DNA of 64,000 nt from assembly GCA_037074615.1 (NCBI GenBank), contig CM073549.1, positions 3,539,001 to 3,603,000 of the forward strand. The letters run 5' to 3'. This document shows positions 44,391 through 57,267 of this stretch, in pieces. Source of the DNA: Leucaena leucocephala (lineage: Eukaryota; Streptophyta; Magnoliopsida; Fabales; Fabaceae). The notes below the pieces were generated by a model. It was not told the DNA's origin. It searched no databases and saw only the letters and a list, made by a program, of their open reading frames with translations. Each line of letters opens with the position of its first letter. Within the stretch, counting starts at the first letter, position 1. Both the position numbers and the translations under genes were made by a program.

Positions 44391-45493
44391 GACCCTATTT
44401 CACAACCGAGTGAGCTAACGTTAAGTTTACATTTGGGCCAAGGGCCCAAACTAACAAGACGCTATAGTTTTCTAATTCTGTGCACTTTCAATAATATTTT
44501 TTAATCCTACGAATCTATCCTCTCACACGTTTTCTTTATAATTATAATTAAGTGATTGTCCTTAATAATCAATTTTGGGCCAATAAATAACTAACATTCT
44601 ACTGTATTATTTTCCGAATTCGAAGACGTGTGTACAGGATGAAGCAAGCCGGAATTTACAGGGCCACACCAACGCGCAAACGCTTGCTTCGAAGAAGTAC
44701 AGGAGAAGGAAGACATTTATAAGATGTGAGAGCCGCGTGTTGATCTCTTTGAAGATCCTAAAGCCGCCATTTTTGCTATCTTTGTGAGCTATTCCTTCTG
44801 CTCCCTCCAGATCCAGGTTAGTACTTCCTACCACTCTTCTCTTCTTCATCCACTTGCTTCATCCAATCCATCTCCTCTTCTGCAGAAAAAATCGTGCATG
44901 TTTCTTCTTCATTGTTGAGCCTCTATCTTTCCGTTGTGTGCTTTCACTCGTAGATCTAATTAATATTAATGAAACGAAAACCCGTGAGATCTGAATAATA
45001 TTACTATAACTATAATCCTCGAAAACTACACTGAATTAGGAGTACTAATTGTTCGTTTCTGGTTGGCGGATCTTTTTCTTACAAACCATGCTACAGGGAA
45101 TATTTTCGGAGGTTATGGTGTGGTGCATACAAAAGAAAGCTCACTCTGTAATCCTGTCTGCCACCCCACCAGAAGCCTGGAAATTTCCTTCCTTAGAAAA
45201 GAAAATGGTTTTCATATCCTTTTACTGCTAAAAGTCTCTCAATATTTCAACTTACGAATTTTGTATTTCACTTCACAGTTCAGACCATTGGACTTTGGTC
45301 TATTGGTGTGGTTTTGTTAACAGAATAGCTCAATTCAAGTCCAACGTACGAAGGTCATCAGTGAAGCCCAATAGCATCATAGACACGTGTCTTGTGCACG
45401 TGCTGAATATTTTTGTTTGATCTTCTTATCATCACGTGAATCAAGAGCCAAACCAAGGATTAGTTTGAGGTTAAAGCAAGAAATTGCTCACAC
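44391..45493 (+). promoter_or_regulatory. Upstream region and leader of TNL gene D
   Basis: The part from 44620 holds the TNL leader: GGAGAAGGAAGACATTTATA, GTGTTGATCTCTTTGAAGAT, CCGCCATTTTTGC and the donor-like AGATCCAG|GTTAGTAC at about 44815. A second part to 45010 has CCACTTGCTTCATCC, then AAACGAAAACCCGTGAGATC. The rest up to the first ATG is intron-like. This leader lacks the dispersed repeats found upstream of genes A and B. Confidence 0.5.
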
Positions 45494-47666
45494 ATGGATG
45501 CAACCGTTGCCTTAATGCTCATAGAAGCTGTCTTGATTTTGACGGCTATAGCAATTTCTAAAGCTATCAGATTAATCTCTCCGCTTGATGATAGGTAACA
45601 TCTTCTATAAATGGTCCCGTTCTCTTTATATTCTTGTTCGGTTTGCTGATAGCCCAATATTTATTGATGGTTTCTTTCTATATGTAGTGGTAAAGATGCT
45701 GTTAATTCGATTCCTACAGTTTCTTCTCCTCCTTCTCACATCATTGTTGCTCCTCCTGAAACCAAGTACGACGTCTTTCTTAGCTTTAGAGGGGAAGATA
45801 TTCATGAAAGTTTCTCAAGTTATCTCTATGAAGCACTTTGCGATGCTAACCTTCGAACTCTTATGGATCACAAGCTCCACGAAAGAGAGCATGTTTCACC
45901 ACTTATTCTGAATACAATAGAGGAATCAGAGATATCTTTGATTATTTTCTCCGAAGATTATGCCTCTTCAACACGGTGTATGGATGAGCTCCTTCATATT
46001 ATGAAGTGTCGGGATCAATACGGAAGGGTGGTCATCCCTATTTTCTACCATGTTGATCCATCAAATATTCGCAAACAAAATGAGAGTTTCGGAGATGGAT
46101 TTGCTATTCTTAAGCAGAGATTTATGCACAACCAAGAAAAAGTGCAGGAGTGGACAACTGCTTTGATCCAATCAACAAATCTCTCTGGGTGGGATTCAAA
46201 GAATATCAGGTAGCAGCTTCTACTCATTCTTCACTTATATTTTCTTTCTTTGGGTATTAAACATGATCATTTTTTTAATTTATATTTGTGCTAGGTCCGA
46301 ACCCAAACTTATTAAAAAGATTGTCAAAGATATTTTGAGCAAATTGAATAGCAAGTCGTCCTTTCATTTTGAAGGATTAGTTGGGATTAATCATCAGATT
46401 CAGAAAATTGAAGAGCTACTGAATGAAGCTCGCATTGTGGGAATATGGGGTATGGGTGGTATTGGTAAGACTACTCTTGCTACAGCTGTATTTCACAAGT
46501 TGAAAGCACAGTTTGAAGCTTTCTCCTTTGTTGAAAATGTAAGAGAACAACTAGCAATAATTGGGTTTGACAGGTTACAGCAAGAATGTCTCAAAGAGTT
46601 AATAAAAGATGAGGACATTAATGTCTTTGACATAAAATCCAATTTTGTGAGAAGTAGGCTTCGACGCAAAAAAATTCTTCTGATACTAGATGATGTGGAC
46701 AATTCAATACCAGCTGAAGATTTAACTGAAGTGTATCGTTGGTTTGGAGAAGGAAGTAGAATTATTGTAACATCAAGAGACATGCAAGTACTTCATAATG
46801 CTTTTGCATTTTCAATATACTCTGTTCCAAGATTGGATTTTCATGATGCCCTTCATGTCTTCAGTTTGAAAGCATTCAAGCAAAATGAGCCATTTGAAGG
46901 TTATATGGAGTTATCAGAATATGTAGTGGATTACTGTCAAGGAAATCCATTGGCCCTTGTAATGTTGGGTTCTTTTCTTCAGGGCAGAGGAAAAGAAGAG
47001 TGGGAAAGTTCTTTGGAAAAAATGGACGAAGCTCCACCCAAGTACATTATTGATGTTCTGAAATTGAGTTTTGATGGACTTGATGAGCACCAAAAGAATA
47101 TGTTTCTTGACATAGCATTTTTCATCAAGGAAAGAGTTAAAGTTTCTTCGGACCTAATAAGCGGATTATATGGCTCTCCTGTAGATATTGACATTAGTGT
47201 TCTTAATGACAGATCCCTCACTTCATTTGATCATAATGGCTATATTCAAATGCATGATCTTGTGAGGGACATGGGCGTTGAAATTGCTAGACAACAGTCA
47301 TTCTCTAATCCTAATAGCCCTGTTCGATTGCGAAGTCATAGGGACATTTATGATTTTTTCATTAGTAACAAGGTAATAATTTAATTGTCTGTTATTATTT
47401 TATCTCATCTTCTATGGTATTTTGGTGATTTTTATATTTTGCTTTTTTTTTTTTGGTGACTTGCTTACTAGGTGACTGGGTCAATTCGATGCTTGTCATT
47501 GGACATGAGCAAGATAAAAAGGATTCCATTGACGATCAATGACCTTCGAAAGATGCATAATTTAATATTTCTAAAAATTTATTGGTCTGATTGGAGAGGG
47601 CATCCAAAGTTGATTATTGGTAAAGATATGAGTTATCTTCCAGATGAACTAATTGAGGGATATTAG
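45494..47666 (+). CDS. TNL gene D: TIR and NB-ARC intact, LRR exon broken
   Basis: Proposed exons are 45494-45594, 45688-46209, 46295-47372 and 47472-47666, giving 631 residues that end at a premature stop in exon 4. Exon 1 encodes MDATVALMLIEAVLILTAIA. The TIR domain keeps YDVFLSFRGED and the Glu in MDELLHI, but reads STRCMDEL where paralogs have STWCMDEL. NB-ARC has GIWGMGGIGKTT, LLILDDVD, GSRIIVTSRD, GNPLALVMLG and MHDLVRDMG. In exon 4 an indel after YLPDEL shifts the frame into a TAG at 47664. The N-terminal half follows gene C and the second half of NB-ARC follows gene B, suggesting a recombinant. It may act as a truncated TIR-NBS protein or be a pseudogene in transition. Confidence 0.75.
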
Positions 47667-48930
47667 CTGGGAAGAATATCCAAACTTCTGTGTGGAGAAT
47701 TTTGTTGAGCTTCAAATTCCTAATAGTCATATCGGGCAACTTTGGAAAGGAGATCAAGTATGCATCAGTTTCTTTGTCTAATTCTAAACTCTCTGAACTT
47801 TTATTTTAGATATCTTAGGCATCAAACATTGACCAAATAATTCATGATGCACATTTTTTTTTGCTATTTGGAGAAAATTACTTGTTAATTGTGAAAATTT
47901 CAACATATTACCCCCATTAGCCCTAAGATTTTGCACCCCCTACATATCTGGACCCAAATTTACCGATAACCAATTTTTCAAGATTTATGGACCTTTTTTC
48001 ACCTTAAATCTCCCGTTTTTAGTTGTCATTAGAGAAATTCATGATTAGATTGTGTAGTTATCTAACATATTGCTTCTTCTTTCAGCATTTTCCAAATTTA
48101 AAGAAGACCAATGTAAGCCACTCCAGATATCTCACTGCAGTCCGAGATCTGTCACAAGCCCCAAATCTTGAATGCTTAAATGTTGATGGCTGTGTAAGTT
48201 TGGATCAAATCCATTCTTCGAACTGCCCCAGTCAACCTTGCCGATTTTTGTCCAAGAGATGATGGGCCAAAGCGGATAAACGTTGGTGACACGATTAAGG
48301 GGGGAAATTGATCAGGGTTAGTGATTGTGCACAATCATCTGGATCTTCACAAGCTGTCATTGAATAAAGTGACAATGAAGCTCTTGGCATGTAGCAAGAT
48401 CATGTCTGGTGTTGGATTTAAACATTTGGTAATGCCATTCGCAGAGATAGCAGGATTGAGATTGGGGTAACAAAGTTCGGGCTTTTACTTCCATTTGAGT
48501 CTGGGAGTTTCAAGCAACATTGTACGATGATTTTTGTGATGGTGACTATCGTCATTGGCCTGGTCATTTGATTCTTGTGACAGAGAGACACGGAGTAGAA
48601 AGCGGTGTGGCGGCGCCATTAAGAAGAGAAGTGGATAATGATAATGAAGAGGGGATGAGGGTGGAAGTTGAAGAAGAGGATGAGTTAACTGCACCAGTGG
48701 AGTATTGTACAAGTAACACTAATACTAGTGTATTAGCAAGAATTCCCATTAACATCGCTCGCTGCTTATTGTAGTCGCAACTGAGATTAAATAAGAGTCA
48801 TATTATTGGAAATGCAAGAGGTTACAGCATTCCACAAGTTTCAATTTTGAAAAGCAAAAGGATTCAACCCCTGATAGATCTAACACTGCTTTTGGACATA
48901 TTCCAGTATCCCATATGCCTAATTATTCTT
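47667..48930 (+). pseudogene. Decayed LRR and C-terminal part of TNL gene D
   Basis: The rest of exon 4 (to a GATCAA|GTATGC donor at about 47757) and exon 5 (from 48086, after TTCTTTCAG) are recognisable by homology. Exon 5 starts HFPNLKKTNVSHSRYL but hits a frameshift and stop near 48262. Later blocks (SGLVIVHNHLDL, NKVTMKLLACSKIMSG, and a final IPINIARC equivalent of VPxSITRW) are in changing frames. The acidic linker is short here (EVEEEDE). Confidence 0.8.
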
Positions 48931-49343
48931 GTTGCTTCTCTGTTTCTGCTTCTCAGAGATTAACAAGTCAAATGGCTCGGTCAAAAACAAACCTCCAGGA
49001 TACCCTATAAGTATCTTCTATTCGAGACCAATGGGAGTATAAATTAACTATAAATTATCAAAATTATATCTAAGAAATAAGATCTTTCCTACAGTACATA
49101 GAACTTACATTCACCAAATGAATACATACACTACATGTAAGTGGGAGGAGGTTGCGGTTTAATTTTGCTTATGATCTCACATTATAAGTGTCCATCCCTC
49201 TATTTCAAAACAACAACAAAAAAAAAAAAAAAGGAAAAAGAATCGAAGATAGAGGGGGGAAAAGAGTCTACAATGTAATGTTGATACGTGAGCACAAAAA
49301 CAATACCTACACATGGATCCATAGCGTAAAGCATCAAAAGTCA
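48931..49343. other. Spacer between convergent genes D and F
   Basis: This is AT-rich DNA with an A-tract at about 49213-49233. It presumably contains both 3' UTRs. No other feature is seen. Confidence 0.5.
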
Positions 49344-52300
49344 TCAACTACTGATACTTCTTCTTGAAAACCATAAAAGAAACGAAATGGAGTCAAGATC
49401 TAAGCGAATGGGAAAATGAACAAAGAAATCTCCAGCCAATTCTTGCCATATGTCGATACTAAAATTAGGCATGTCCCATTTTGATTCTGCTGCAATATCA
49501 TCATCATTGCCACCCCATATTATTGCTTCTTTATCCAGTGACATTCTTATATCTATAACAGGTTGAATCCTTCTGCAACAACCAGATTCTGCAAGTGATT
49601 TCAACATTGAAATCCCCGGAATGTTCCAAACTTCACTCCCAATAATCTCCCTTCTCTGTAATGTCACTTGTGTCAATAATGGCCACCTTGTGATGCCATT
49701 AGGAACTCTGCATGTTAATAATCTGTAACTTGTCCTGCTACAATAACATTCCATTTCTGTCATTATGATCTCTTCTTCAATCTCCAATAATGGCTTCCTT
49801 TTTCCATGATAAGAGTTATAATCTGTGATTACCTCTTCTGTTATCCTCTTTTCTTCAAGCTCCAATGGCATTCTCAGCATGACCTCTTCTGTTATTATCT
49901 TTTCTTCAAGCTCCATTAATGGCTTTCTCACCATCGCTCTGAGTTCATTGACTACATCTTTGGAAAGGATATTCTTAAGCTCTCCATGTTCAGAAAGAAA
50001 GTTGAAACGTTCGTTGAAATTGCCAAACTCAGCAAGATCTAACCAGCGAAGTGAAGTAACAAATGGAAGTAAAGATGACAATTTCAACTTTGAACTCTCA
50101 ATATTGTACAAGCAATGGTCTTCTGATGATAATATCTCTGACAATAATACTGACACAAGTTTAACCCGAAACCCAGAGAAAATATTGCCATCGTTTGAGA
50201 CGAAGAGCTTCACAGTCAATTTATGGAACAATGCATTGTTAAGATCCAGAAAATTGTAGACAGCAACTAAACCTGAATTTGTCTCCTTAATATTGCCACC
50301 AATGTTTATATATTTTAGGTCTTTGCAATCTCGTATGGATAAATGGGAAAGCTTGTTCAGGCTACTTGAAGAATAAATTTGAGTCAAATTCTCACATTCA
50401 TCAAGATATATCATACACATATTGGGGGCTTGAGACAGATTTGGAAGCTCAATCATATGCTTTGAGGCAGTTAGATTCATTACTCCTAAATTTGGGAAAT
50501 GCTGAAAAAGAGAAACAACGGAAATAAATTAATTACTTAACAATTAAATTTTCTATGTATATAGATTACTAACAGGGTTGAGTTAAGTAGAAAATATTAG
50601 TCTCAAACTAAAGTTCTAATTCTATTAAGAGAAGTATCTACATTTAGTATCTGACTGTGTCTATAATATGATTGCTTGTAATAAGAGGATACTTATGAGC
50701 AATAAAAAAACATTATCTATATAAGATTGTGGGAAAACGATGTTTCTTTAGTCTGTAATACAAAAGCTAATTGACTAATTTTGATAACTTAAAAAAGCCT
50801 AATAAATAAATTAATTATGACCAAATTCAAACCTGTAAGACAAAACTATATTATATATTCATTAATCTACCTAAATTAGTCAATTAGTTCTTGTATTAGT
50901 TATAATTAATTGATTTATTTAATTTTTTTAATTTATCTAAATTAGTCAATTAGCTCTTATATAAAAGGGAGTATATATATGTACCTGTTCTGCATCCCAA
51001 AGTTTTTGGAGTTGATTATGAGGCATTTCAAGTTCCATAAGATTCTCTGCACAAAAGCTCAATGGTACAGATGGTAGAGGATAATCTTCCCAAAAGAAAA
51101 ACCGCAACTCTTCAGGAAGATTATCAAGTCCTTCAGAAATATGCACTTTTGAAGGCTCTGTAAAATCAGACTTGTAAAACTTGAGAAATTTCAATGCTTG
51201 CATCTTTCTGAAGGCATTAGCCTGCAACGTTATCTCTTTTGTCTTGTTCATATCCAAAGATATGTGTCGAATTGTTCCACTCCCCTAGTCAACAAATACA
51301 CATATCACATAAAAAAGTCTCAATATTGAAAATAAGGAAATTAAAGAGGAGATATAATATATACTAAAAGTGATTATAAATTGGTAACTTAGTACCTTTT
51401 TATTGATGAAAAAATGATAAACATCGTTGTGTTTCCACAGTCGAATAGGTCTTTCAGGATCAACGATAAATTGTTGTCTGCAAATTTCTTGGCCCATTTC
51501 CCTTACAAGATCATGCATCTCAATTCCACCAAACTGATCCATCGAAATGAGAGATCTTTCTTTAAGAACACTTATCTCAATATATACAGAGAAGTCATAG
51601 AATCCTCTTATAAAGTTTAAAGATATCTTATAACTTGTCTCCCTCAATAAATTTGCCAAGTCCAGAAACACATTCTTTTGCTTCTCATCAAGCCCATCAA
51701 AACTCAATTTGAGAACAGTAAAAATGTCTTTATGTGGTGCATGTCTTAGTTTTTGCAATGCACTTTCCCACACTTCTTTTGTTCTTCCATAAAGGAAACA
51801 ACCCAACACTACAAGAGCTAATGGGTTTCCTTGACAATAATCCACAACCAATTTTGATAACTCCAAATAGTTTTTCAATGGCTCATTTTGTTTAAACGCT
51901 TTTAAACAGAAGAGATTTAGAGCATCACAGAACTCTAATTTCTGAACATGATATGTTGTAGTTGCAGAAGCATTCTTAAGAACTTGCATGTCTCTTGAAG
52001 TTACAATAATTCTACTTCCTTCTCCAAACCAATCACATAACTTGGTTAAATCTTCAGCTGTTAATAAATTGTCCAAATCATCAAGTATCAGAAGGATTTT
52101 TCTGCGTTGAAGCCTACGTTTCACAAAAGTGGATTTCATGTTGTAGATGTGAAGGCCCTCATCTTTTAATAATTCTTTAAGGCATTCTTCCATTAATTTG
52201 TTCAGTCCAATTCTTGCAAGTTGTTCTCTTACATTTCCAACAAATGAGGAAGCTTCAAATAGTGATTTCAACTTGTGAAACAAAGCTTTGGCAAGTGTAG

Positions 52301-53662
52301 TTTTACCTATACCACCCATGCCCCATATGCCCACAATCCGAGCATGAATCAATAGTTCTTCAATTTTCTCAATTTGATGACTAATGCCCACAAGTCCTTC
52401 AAGATGACTTGATGATGATGATGTACAGTAGTTCAGTTTGCTCAAGATATCTTTGACAACTTTCTTAATGAGTTTGGACTCAGGCCTAGCGCAAATTCAT
52501 ATTTTTTTTATCAGAAAAGCATGTCTAATAGACAGAAACATTAAGTAGAAAAAAATGCTAGGACAATTTGGTAGGCTCATGAAATGAAAATGGATGAGAA
52601 AAATTCATAGGAAAAATTGCTTATAAATAACTGTTTTAGATAATTAATTGCCCAATAGTATCTAAATTTGAGTATCAATAGATACTTTCTATATAAAAAA
52701 ATTTCGGAGTACTAGTACTTTAGGTAGAAAAATCAACACACAGCTTTTACAAATAATTAATTTAATTAATTTTTTTATTTTCTACAAATTATTTATTTAG
52801 TTCTGTGTTTGGGACTAAAGAGAGAATTAAAACACTATTAGTTGATGAACAAAGCTCTGTTTTTTTAATACAAGGCACATGATCTAGATTAGAAGGTATA
52901 ATACCTGGTATTCTTGGAATCCCATCGAGAAGAGAGGCTGGTTGATTGGATCAAAGCACCTTTCCACTTGTCTAATTGGTCTGGGTTGTCTGTAAATCTT
53001 TGCTTCAGTTTAGCAAATCCATCTCCAAAGCTCCCACTTTGATTGCAGACATTTGATGGATCAATTTTGTAGAAAATAGGTATGACAACCCTTCCAAATT
53101 TTTTCTTACATTCTAATATATGAACGAGCTCATTCAGACACCAAGTTGAAGAAGCATAATCTGCAGAGAAAATAATCACAGATATCTCTGATTCCTCTAT
53201 GGTTCTTATAAGAATCGGTGAGATATCATCTCCCTTGTGGAGCTTGTGATCCATGAAAGTTTGAATGTTTGCTTTACAAAGTGCTTCATAAAGATAACTT
53301 GCGAAATTGTTGCGAGTGTCTTCGCCTCTAAAGCTGAGAAACACATCATACTTGGTTGCGGGAGGAGGATCAGCAACAACAATATGAGAAGAAGGAGAAG
53401 AAGAAACTGTTGAATTTGAAACAGCTTGGCCTTTACAACTATAGATGATATAGAAACAAGAGATGGATAATTATTAGTTAATGGAGAAAGAAAGTAAAGA
53501 GTTAATATGTGGGGCTATTTAGAAGCAGCAATCAGTTACTAATTACCTTGTCTGATCAACAACATGAAGTGGAGGAGATATAAATCTGAGAGCTTTATTA
53601 GTTGCTATAGCCAGTAAGATCAATAAACCTTCTATGAGTGTTAAAGCAATGGTTACATCCAT
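49344..53662 (-). CDS. TNL gene F: TIR-NB-ARC-LRR immune receptor, five exons, minus strand
   Basis: Proposed exons, 5' to 3' on the minus strand, are 53662-53547, 53438-52905, 52485-51396, 51284-50985 and 50501-49344, giving 1,065 residues in phase. Exon 1 encodes MDVTIALTLIEGLLILLAIA, a hydrophobic N-terminus. The TIR domain has YDVFLSFRGEDTR and STWCLNEL. NB-ARC has GIWGMGGIGKTT, LLILDDLD, GSRIIVTSRD, GNPLALVVLG and a canonical MHDLVREMG. Exons 4-5 hold a few LRRs (HFPNLGVMNLTASKHMIELP). The C-terminus contains three imperfect repeats of a PLxELEEKxITEEV-type unit in place of the poly-Glu run, then RVPNGITRWPLL and CCRRIQPVIDIRMSLD. It is the most complete and most diverged member and the only one on this strand. 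Confidence 0.9.
49765..49935 (-). repeat. In-frame tandem repeat in gene F exon 5
   Basis: Three units encode variants of PLMELEEKIITEEV. The DNA repeats CTTCTGTTATYWTCTTTTCTTCAAGCTCC. They occupy the position of the Glu-rich linker of genes A and C and probably form a charged helix. Confidence 0.75.
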
Positions 53663-54619
53663 TATGGGTACAAATTTCTTGCTTCAGCCTTCAAATTCAG
53701 CGATCAAATAGCATGAAAATGGGAGTTAATTCCTGAGGAACTGGGAAAAAAGCTACCTGTCATGAGCAACGAGATGAAAATAAAGGGAGAGAAGGAAATG
53801 AACTCTAGCGGGTGCATGATTAAAGAAAGGACAAGACTCGCAAGTTGGTCATTTAAATAAACCATAGACTTGTCTATGGTCAAGAAGGAGGACTGAGGAA
53901 ATGAATCTGATACTGCTATTGCTGATCAGTATTAATAATATATATCTTTATTTGCACTTCACGAGTTGGTGGCTCAAGAAATGGGCAAACACGTCAGGGA
54001 ATATTTATATAAACGACCAATAAGGTTACAGCATAATAGATAAATAAATACACTACTTTTCAATGTCACCAATAATTTTGTAGGCTCGCCATGGCATGTG
54101 TGCCTTGTTAGTCACGGTTTGTGTTTGCTGAAACTAGATGGATATTTCATAGAAGCAGATATGAAATGAAACCCTTTTCTTGTGTTTTTTCAAGAAATTC
54201 CCAAGCTTTAGTTAGCCGTTGTGGCCCACATGGACTTTTGAAAGGATGATTGTGGACTTTTATACAAAGTTATTCTCAATAAAACGTGTCTTGGCCGTTT
54301 TAAGAAGAAATAGCCAATAAGGAGGCTAGAAAGTGGAGCCAAGTTATAGTTAAATTACACTCCCTCCTTCCCATATACTTAATATAGCCAACAGTTAATT
54401 TTGTTAGAGAAATTAAAAAAATAAAATGAATTAATTAATTATATTTAATATAAGAATGAATTAATTAATTTTTTTAATTAAAGGGTAAAATTGATAAATT
54501 AGGATAACCTTTTTAAAATTTAAAAATTTAATAGGTATTTTTAAGGTATTTATATAATAATGCTTTTATAAAATAAATTAATCCACTGAATTATAATCGC
54601 AACAAAATTACAAGTAAAA
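53663..54619 (-). promoter_or_regulatory. 5' flank of gene F
   Basis: This should contain the gene F promoter. The region just upstream of the ATG matches the GAAATTGY-type words preceding exon 1 in genes C and D. At 54356-54400 ACTCCCTCCTTCCCATATAC resembles a Stowaway MITE end, but no second end was found. Confidence 0.4.
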
Positions 54620-55441
54620 AGTAGCGGATCCTTATTTCTGCGGCGACTAACCACATCCCACACTTGGTCGAACTTGCCTTCGGAAGCCTCCGCCGTTGTC
54701 AGCCTGCGTGGTTGTTCTCTTGCAAGTATTGAAGAAGGTTAGAACCTTAGGGCTTTGTCTACTCCCAAAATCCGGTGACATTGATTTGTTCAGGTTGGCT
54801 TTGACTCTATATTTGAATTTGCTTCCTGCGTGGTCGTGTAACCGTTTGAATAAAGACTGAGTTTTTTTTTTTAAAAAAAAAATTGACTATTATTTTTTGC
54901 TTCAATGGTGCGTAATCGGCTATTTTACTTCTGCCCTCTTCATTTTGATTATTAGCGCTTATATGCTTCGGATTGTTTTGTTGTGCAATGTTGGATTTGT
55001 TGTGTATTGGCATTCTGTTTATTAATCTCTTTATATTATCATGAATTTGAAAATTCTCAAGGTATAATTTGTGATGCATGATCACTTGGCTCGAGTTGTG
55101 TCTGGAAATTCAGAAGCTTGAGTTTCAATTGTCATTGTTCAGTGGCTTCGAGGAGTTGCCTGAATCAATTGGCTTACGGTGGCATCTTCGTCAATATATC
55201 TGTAACAAAAATTAAAAGGGTATTATATCAATTATGCATATTTCAAATAGTTCCCCTTATGTGCGGGTATCATTTGCTCTAACTGAATATAGAAGTGGGT
55301 AAAGTTAGTTTTTTTCAACGAACTCTGAAGATCATATTTTTATAGCACACATCACATATTTCATTGATTTCCCTCTGATCTTCATTTTCTGGCAGATAAT
55401 TTATTTCTGGGACTTCACAGAAGAATTTGAAGACTTATAAT
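54620..55441 (+). promoter_or_regulatory. Probable promoter and 5' UTR of the TRM61-type gene
   Basis: A GC-richer patch at about 54640-54770 (CTTCGGAAGCCTCCGCCG) looks like a transcribed first exon. An acceptor-like TTTTCTGGCAG at about 55395 precedes the coding ATG by about 47 bases, suggesting at least one intron in the 5' UTR. Confidence 0.4.
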
Positions 55442-56780
55442 ATGTTGGCTTGTAATCCTGCTAATAAGTTATCGTTTAATCGATTCATTAGTAATGGCGA
55501 TTTGGTTATTGTTTATGAGAGGCATGACAACATGAAGGCTGTAACAGTGTCTGAAAATTCTGTCCTCCAGAATCGTTTCGGAGTTTTCAAACATTCTGAT
55601 TGGATAGGAAAGCCATTTGGTTCTAAGGTGTTCAGTAATAAGGGTGGTTTTGTATACTTGTTAGCTCCTATTCCAGAGTTATGGACTCTTGTATTAAGCC
55701 ATAGAACTCAGATTCTCTATATTGCTGATATTAGCTTTGTAATCATGTACTTGGAGATTGTTCCTGGTTGCTTGGTTATGGAATCTGGTACTGGAAGTGG
55801 ATCTTTGACCACCTCTCTCGCGAGGGCTGTTGCTCCTACAGGACATGTCCATACATTTGATTTCCATGAACAAAGAGCAGCGTCAGCTAGGTAAACAAAG
55901 ACAATATTCAGATTATTACAACATTAGAAATTGCTATCTCACTTTGTTATCCTTTACAGGTCCACTTGGTTGCTTTATCACCTTAGCTATTTGGTTTGTC
56001 TGTAAAATTTGTCTGCTATTTTAAGGGCACTTACTTTTGTTAGAACTCCACAACACGATTTAAAAAGCATATGATAGTTAGAGTGAGTGTGGTGGAGAGA
56101 TAGAAGTTTGCATTACTATCATTTGTTTTATAAGGCTTAAATTGTGATAAATAAACAATTTTGGGTTGTGTGTTTACTTGATCGTCATATCATTGTAGGG
56201 AAGATTTTGAGAGGACAGAACTTTGCAGCTTGATCAGTGTGAATGTAAGAGACATCCAGGGCGAGGGATTTCCCGAGGAATTTGCCGGTTTAGCCGATGC
56301 TCTATTTCTGGATCTACCCCAACCTTGGCTAGCCATTCCTTCAGCCGCAAAAATGTTAAAACAGGATGGAACCTTGTGCTCATTCTCCCCATGTATTGAA
56401 CAAGTACAACGATCTTGCGAAACACTTGAAAGTAGCTTCACAGGTACCTTTGTGTTCTTTCCTTCCTTCATTCTTCCTGTGAATGTGTGTGTGAGAGAAT
56501 ACATTTAACTAGTATGCATTTTTGTGGCACATGTACAGATATAAGGACATTCGAGGTGCTTCTACGCACTTATGAAGTTCGAGAGGAGAGAACGGATGGG
56601 ATTGCAGGGGAAGGAAGTGTTACTAATGGTTCTCTTCCCTGCAAGAGAAGGCAGTGTTCTGATGGAAGCAATCTGCTTAGCAGTAGCACTAGTGTTTCTA
56701 CTGTTATGGCTAGACCTAATGGTGAAGCAAGAGGTCATACAGGCTATTTGACATTTGCAAGACTCAAATGCCTCTCATGA
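55442..56780 (+). CDS. TRM61: tRNA (adenine-58-N1)-methyltransferase catalytic subunit, TRM61 type
   Basis: Proposed exons are 55442-55890, 56199-56443 and 56539-56780, giving 311 residues in phase. The SAM-binding loop is ESGTGSGSLTTSL at about residues 114-126, and the acidic SAM contact lies in VHTFDFHEQRA. The DLPQPW motif at about 188-193 is the class I methyltransferase site expected in TRM61. The N-terminal part up to about residue 75 is the family beta-domain (IGKPFGSKVFSNKGGFVYLL). By family knowledge it works with a non-catalytic TRM6 partner to make m1A58 in the T-loop of tRNAs, including initiator tRNA, in the nucleus. I start at the first in-frame ATG; a longer frame would need a TTG start. 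The C-terminal tail is basic and Ser-rich. Confidence 0.9.
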
Positions 56781-57267
56781 GGACTGCACACACGTGCCCA
56801 TCCAATTTTGTACCTGATATAAACCTCTGTATCTTTAATCTCTTTTTTAATTTTAGCCTCAGGTAACAATTTTTAGTTCAATCTCATGTTTTTCTTGTAA
56901 CCATAAGGCCTAAAGCAGGCACTTAACTGCGTTCCTTAAATATCTAGTTAGAAGTTTGATTTTTAGCGGTGTGTATAGAGAAGGCCTCATGATTAACACT
57001 AAAACCCTTTTGGAAAGTTTATAGTACGAGAGGATTATTCACTACTTCCGGCAATTGATACCCTAGATTTACTTGATGTTTTTCTTAGGAGAAAAATCCT
57101 GTTCTGCTTCTTGGCTTCAACCTACTTCCATGAGGGTAATAGCTAAAAATTGTTTGTGATAAGGGAGCGTTTTGATTTTCTTATACCCCAAGCTTTGTAG
57201 TTTATACTCTTTGAGATAAAGTAACATCCAATATCCCAATATTATTTCTCATATGTGGCCAGTATCA
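56781..57267. other. 3' flank of the TRM61-type gene
   Basis: It presumably includes the 3' UTR. No other feature is recognised until the inverted-repeat element at 57268. Confidence 0.5.
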
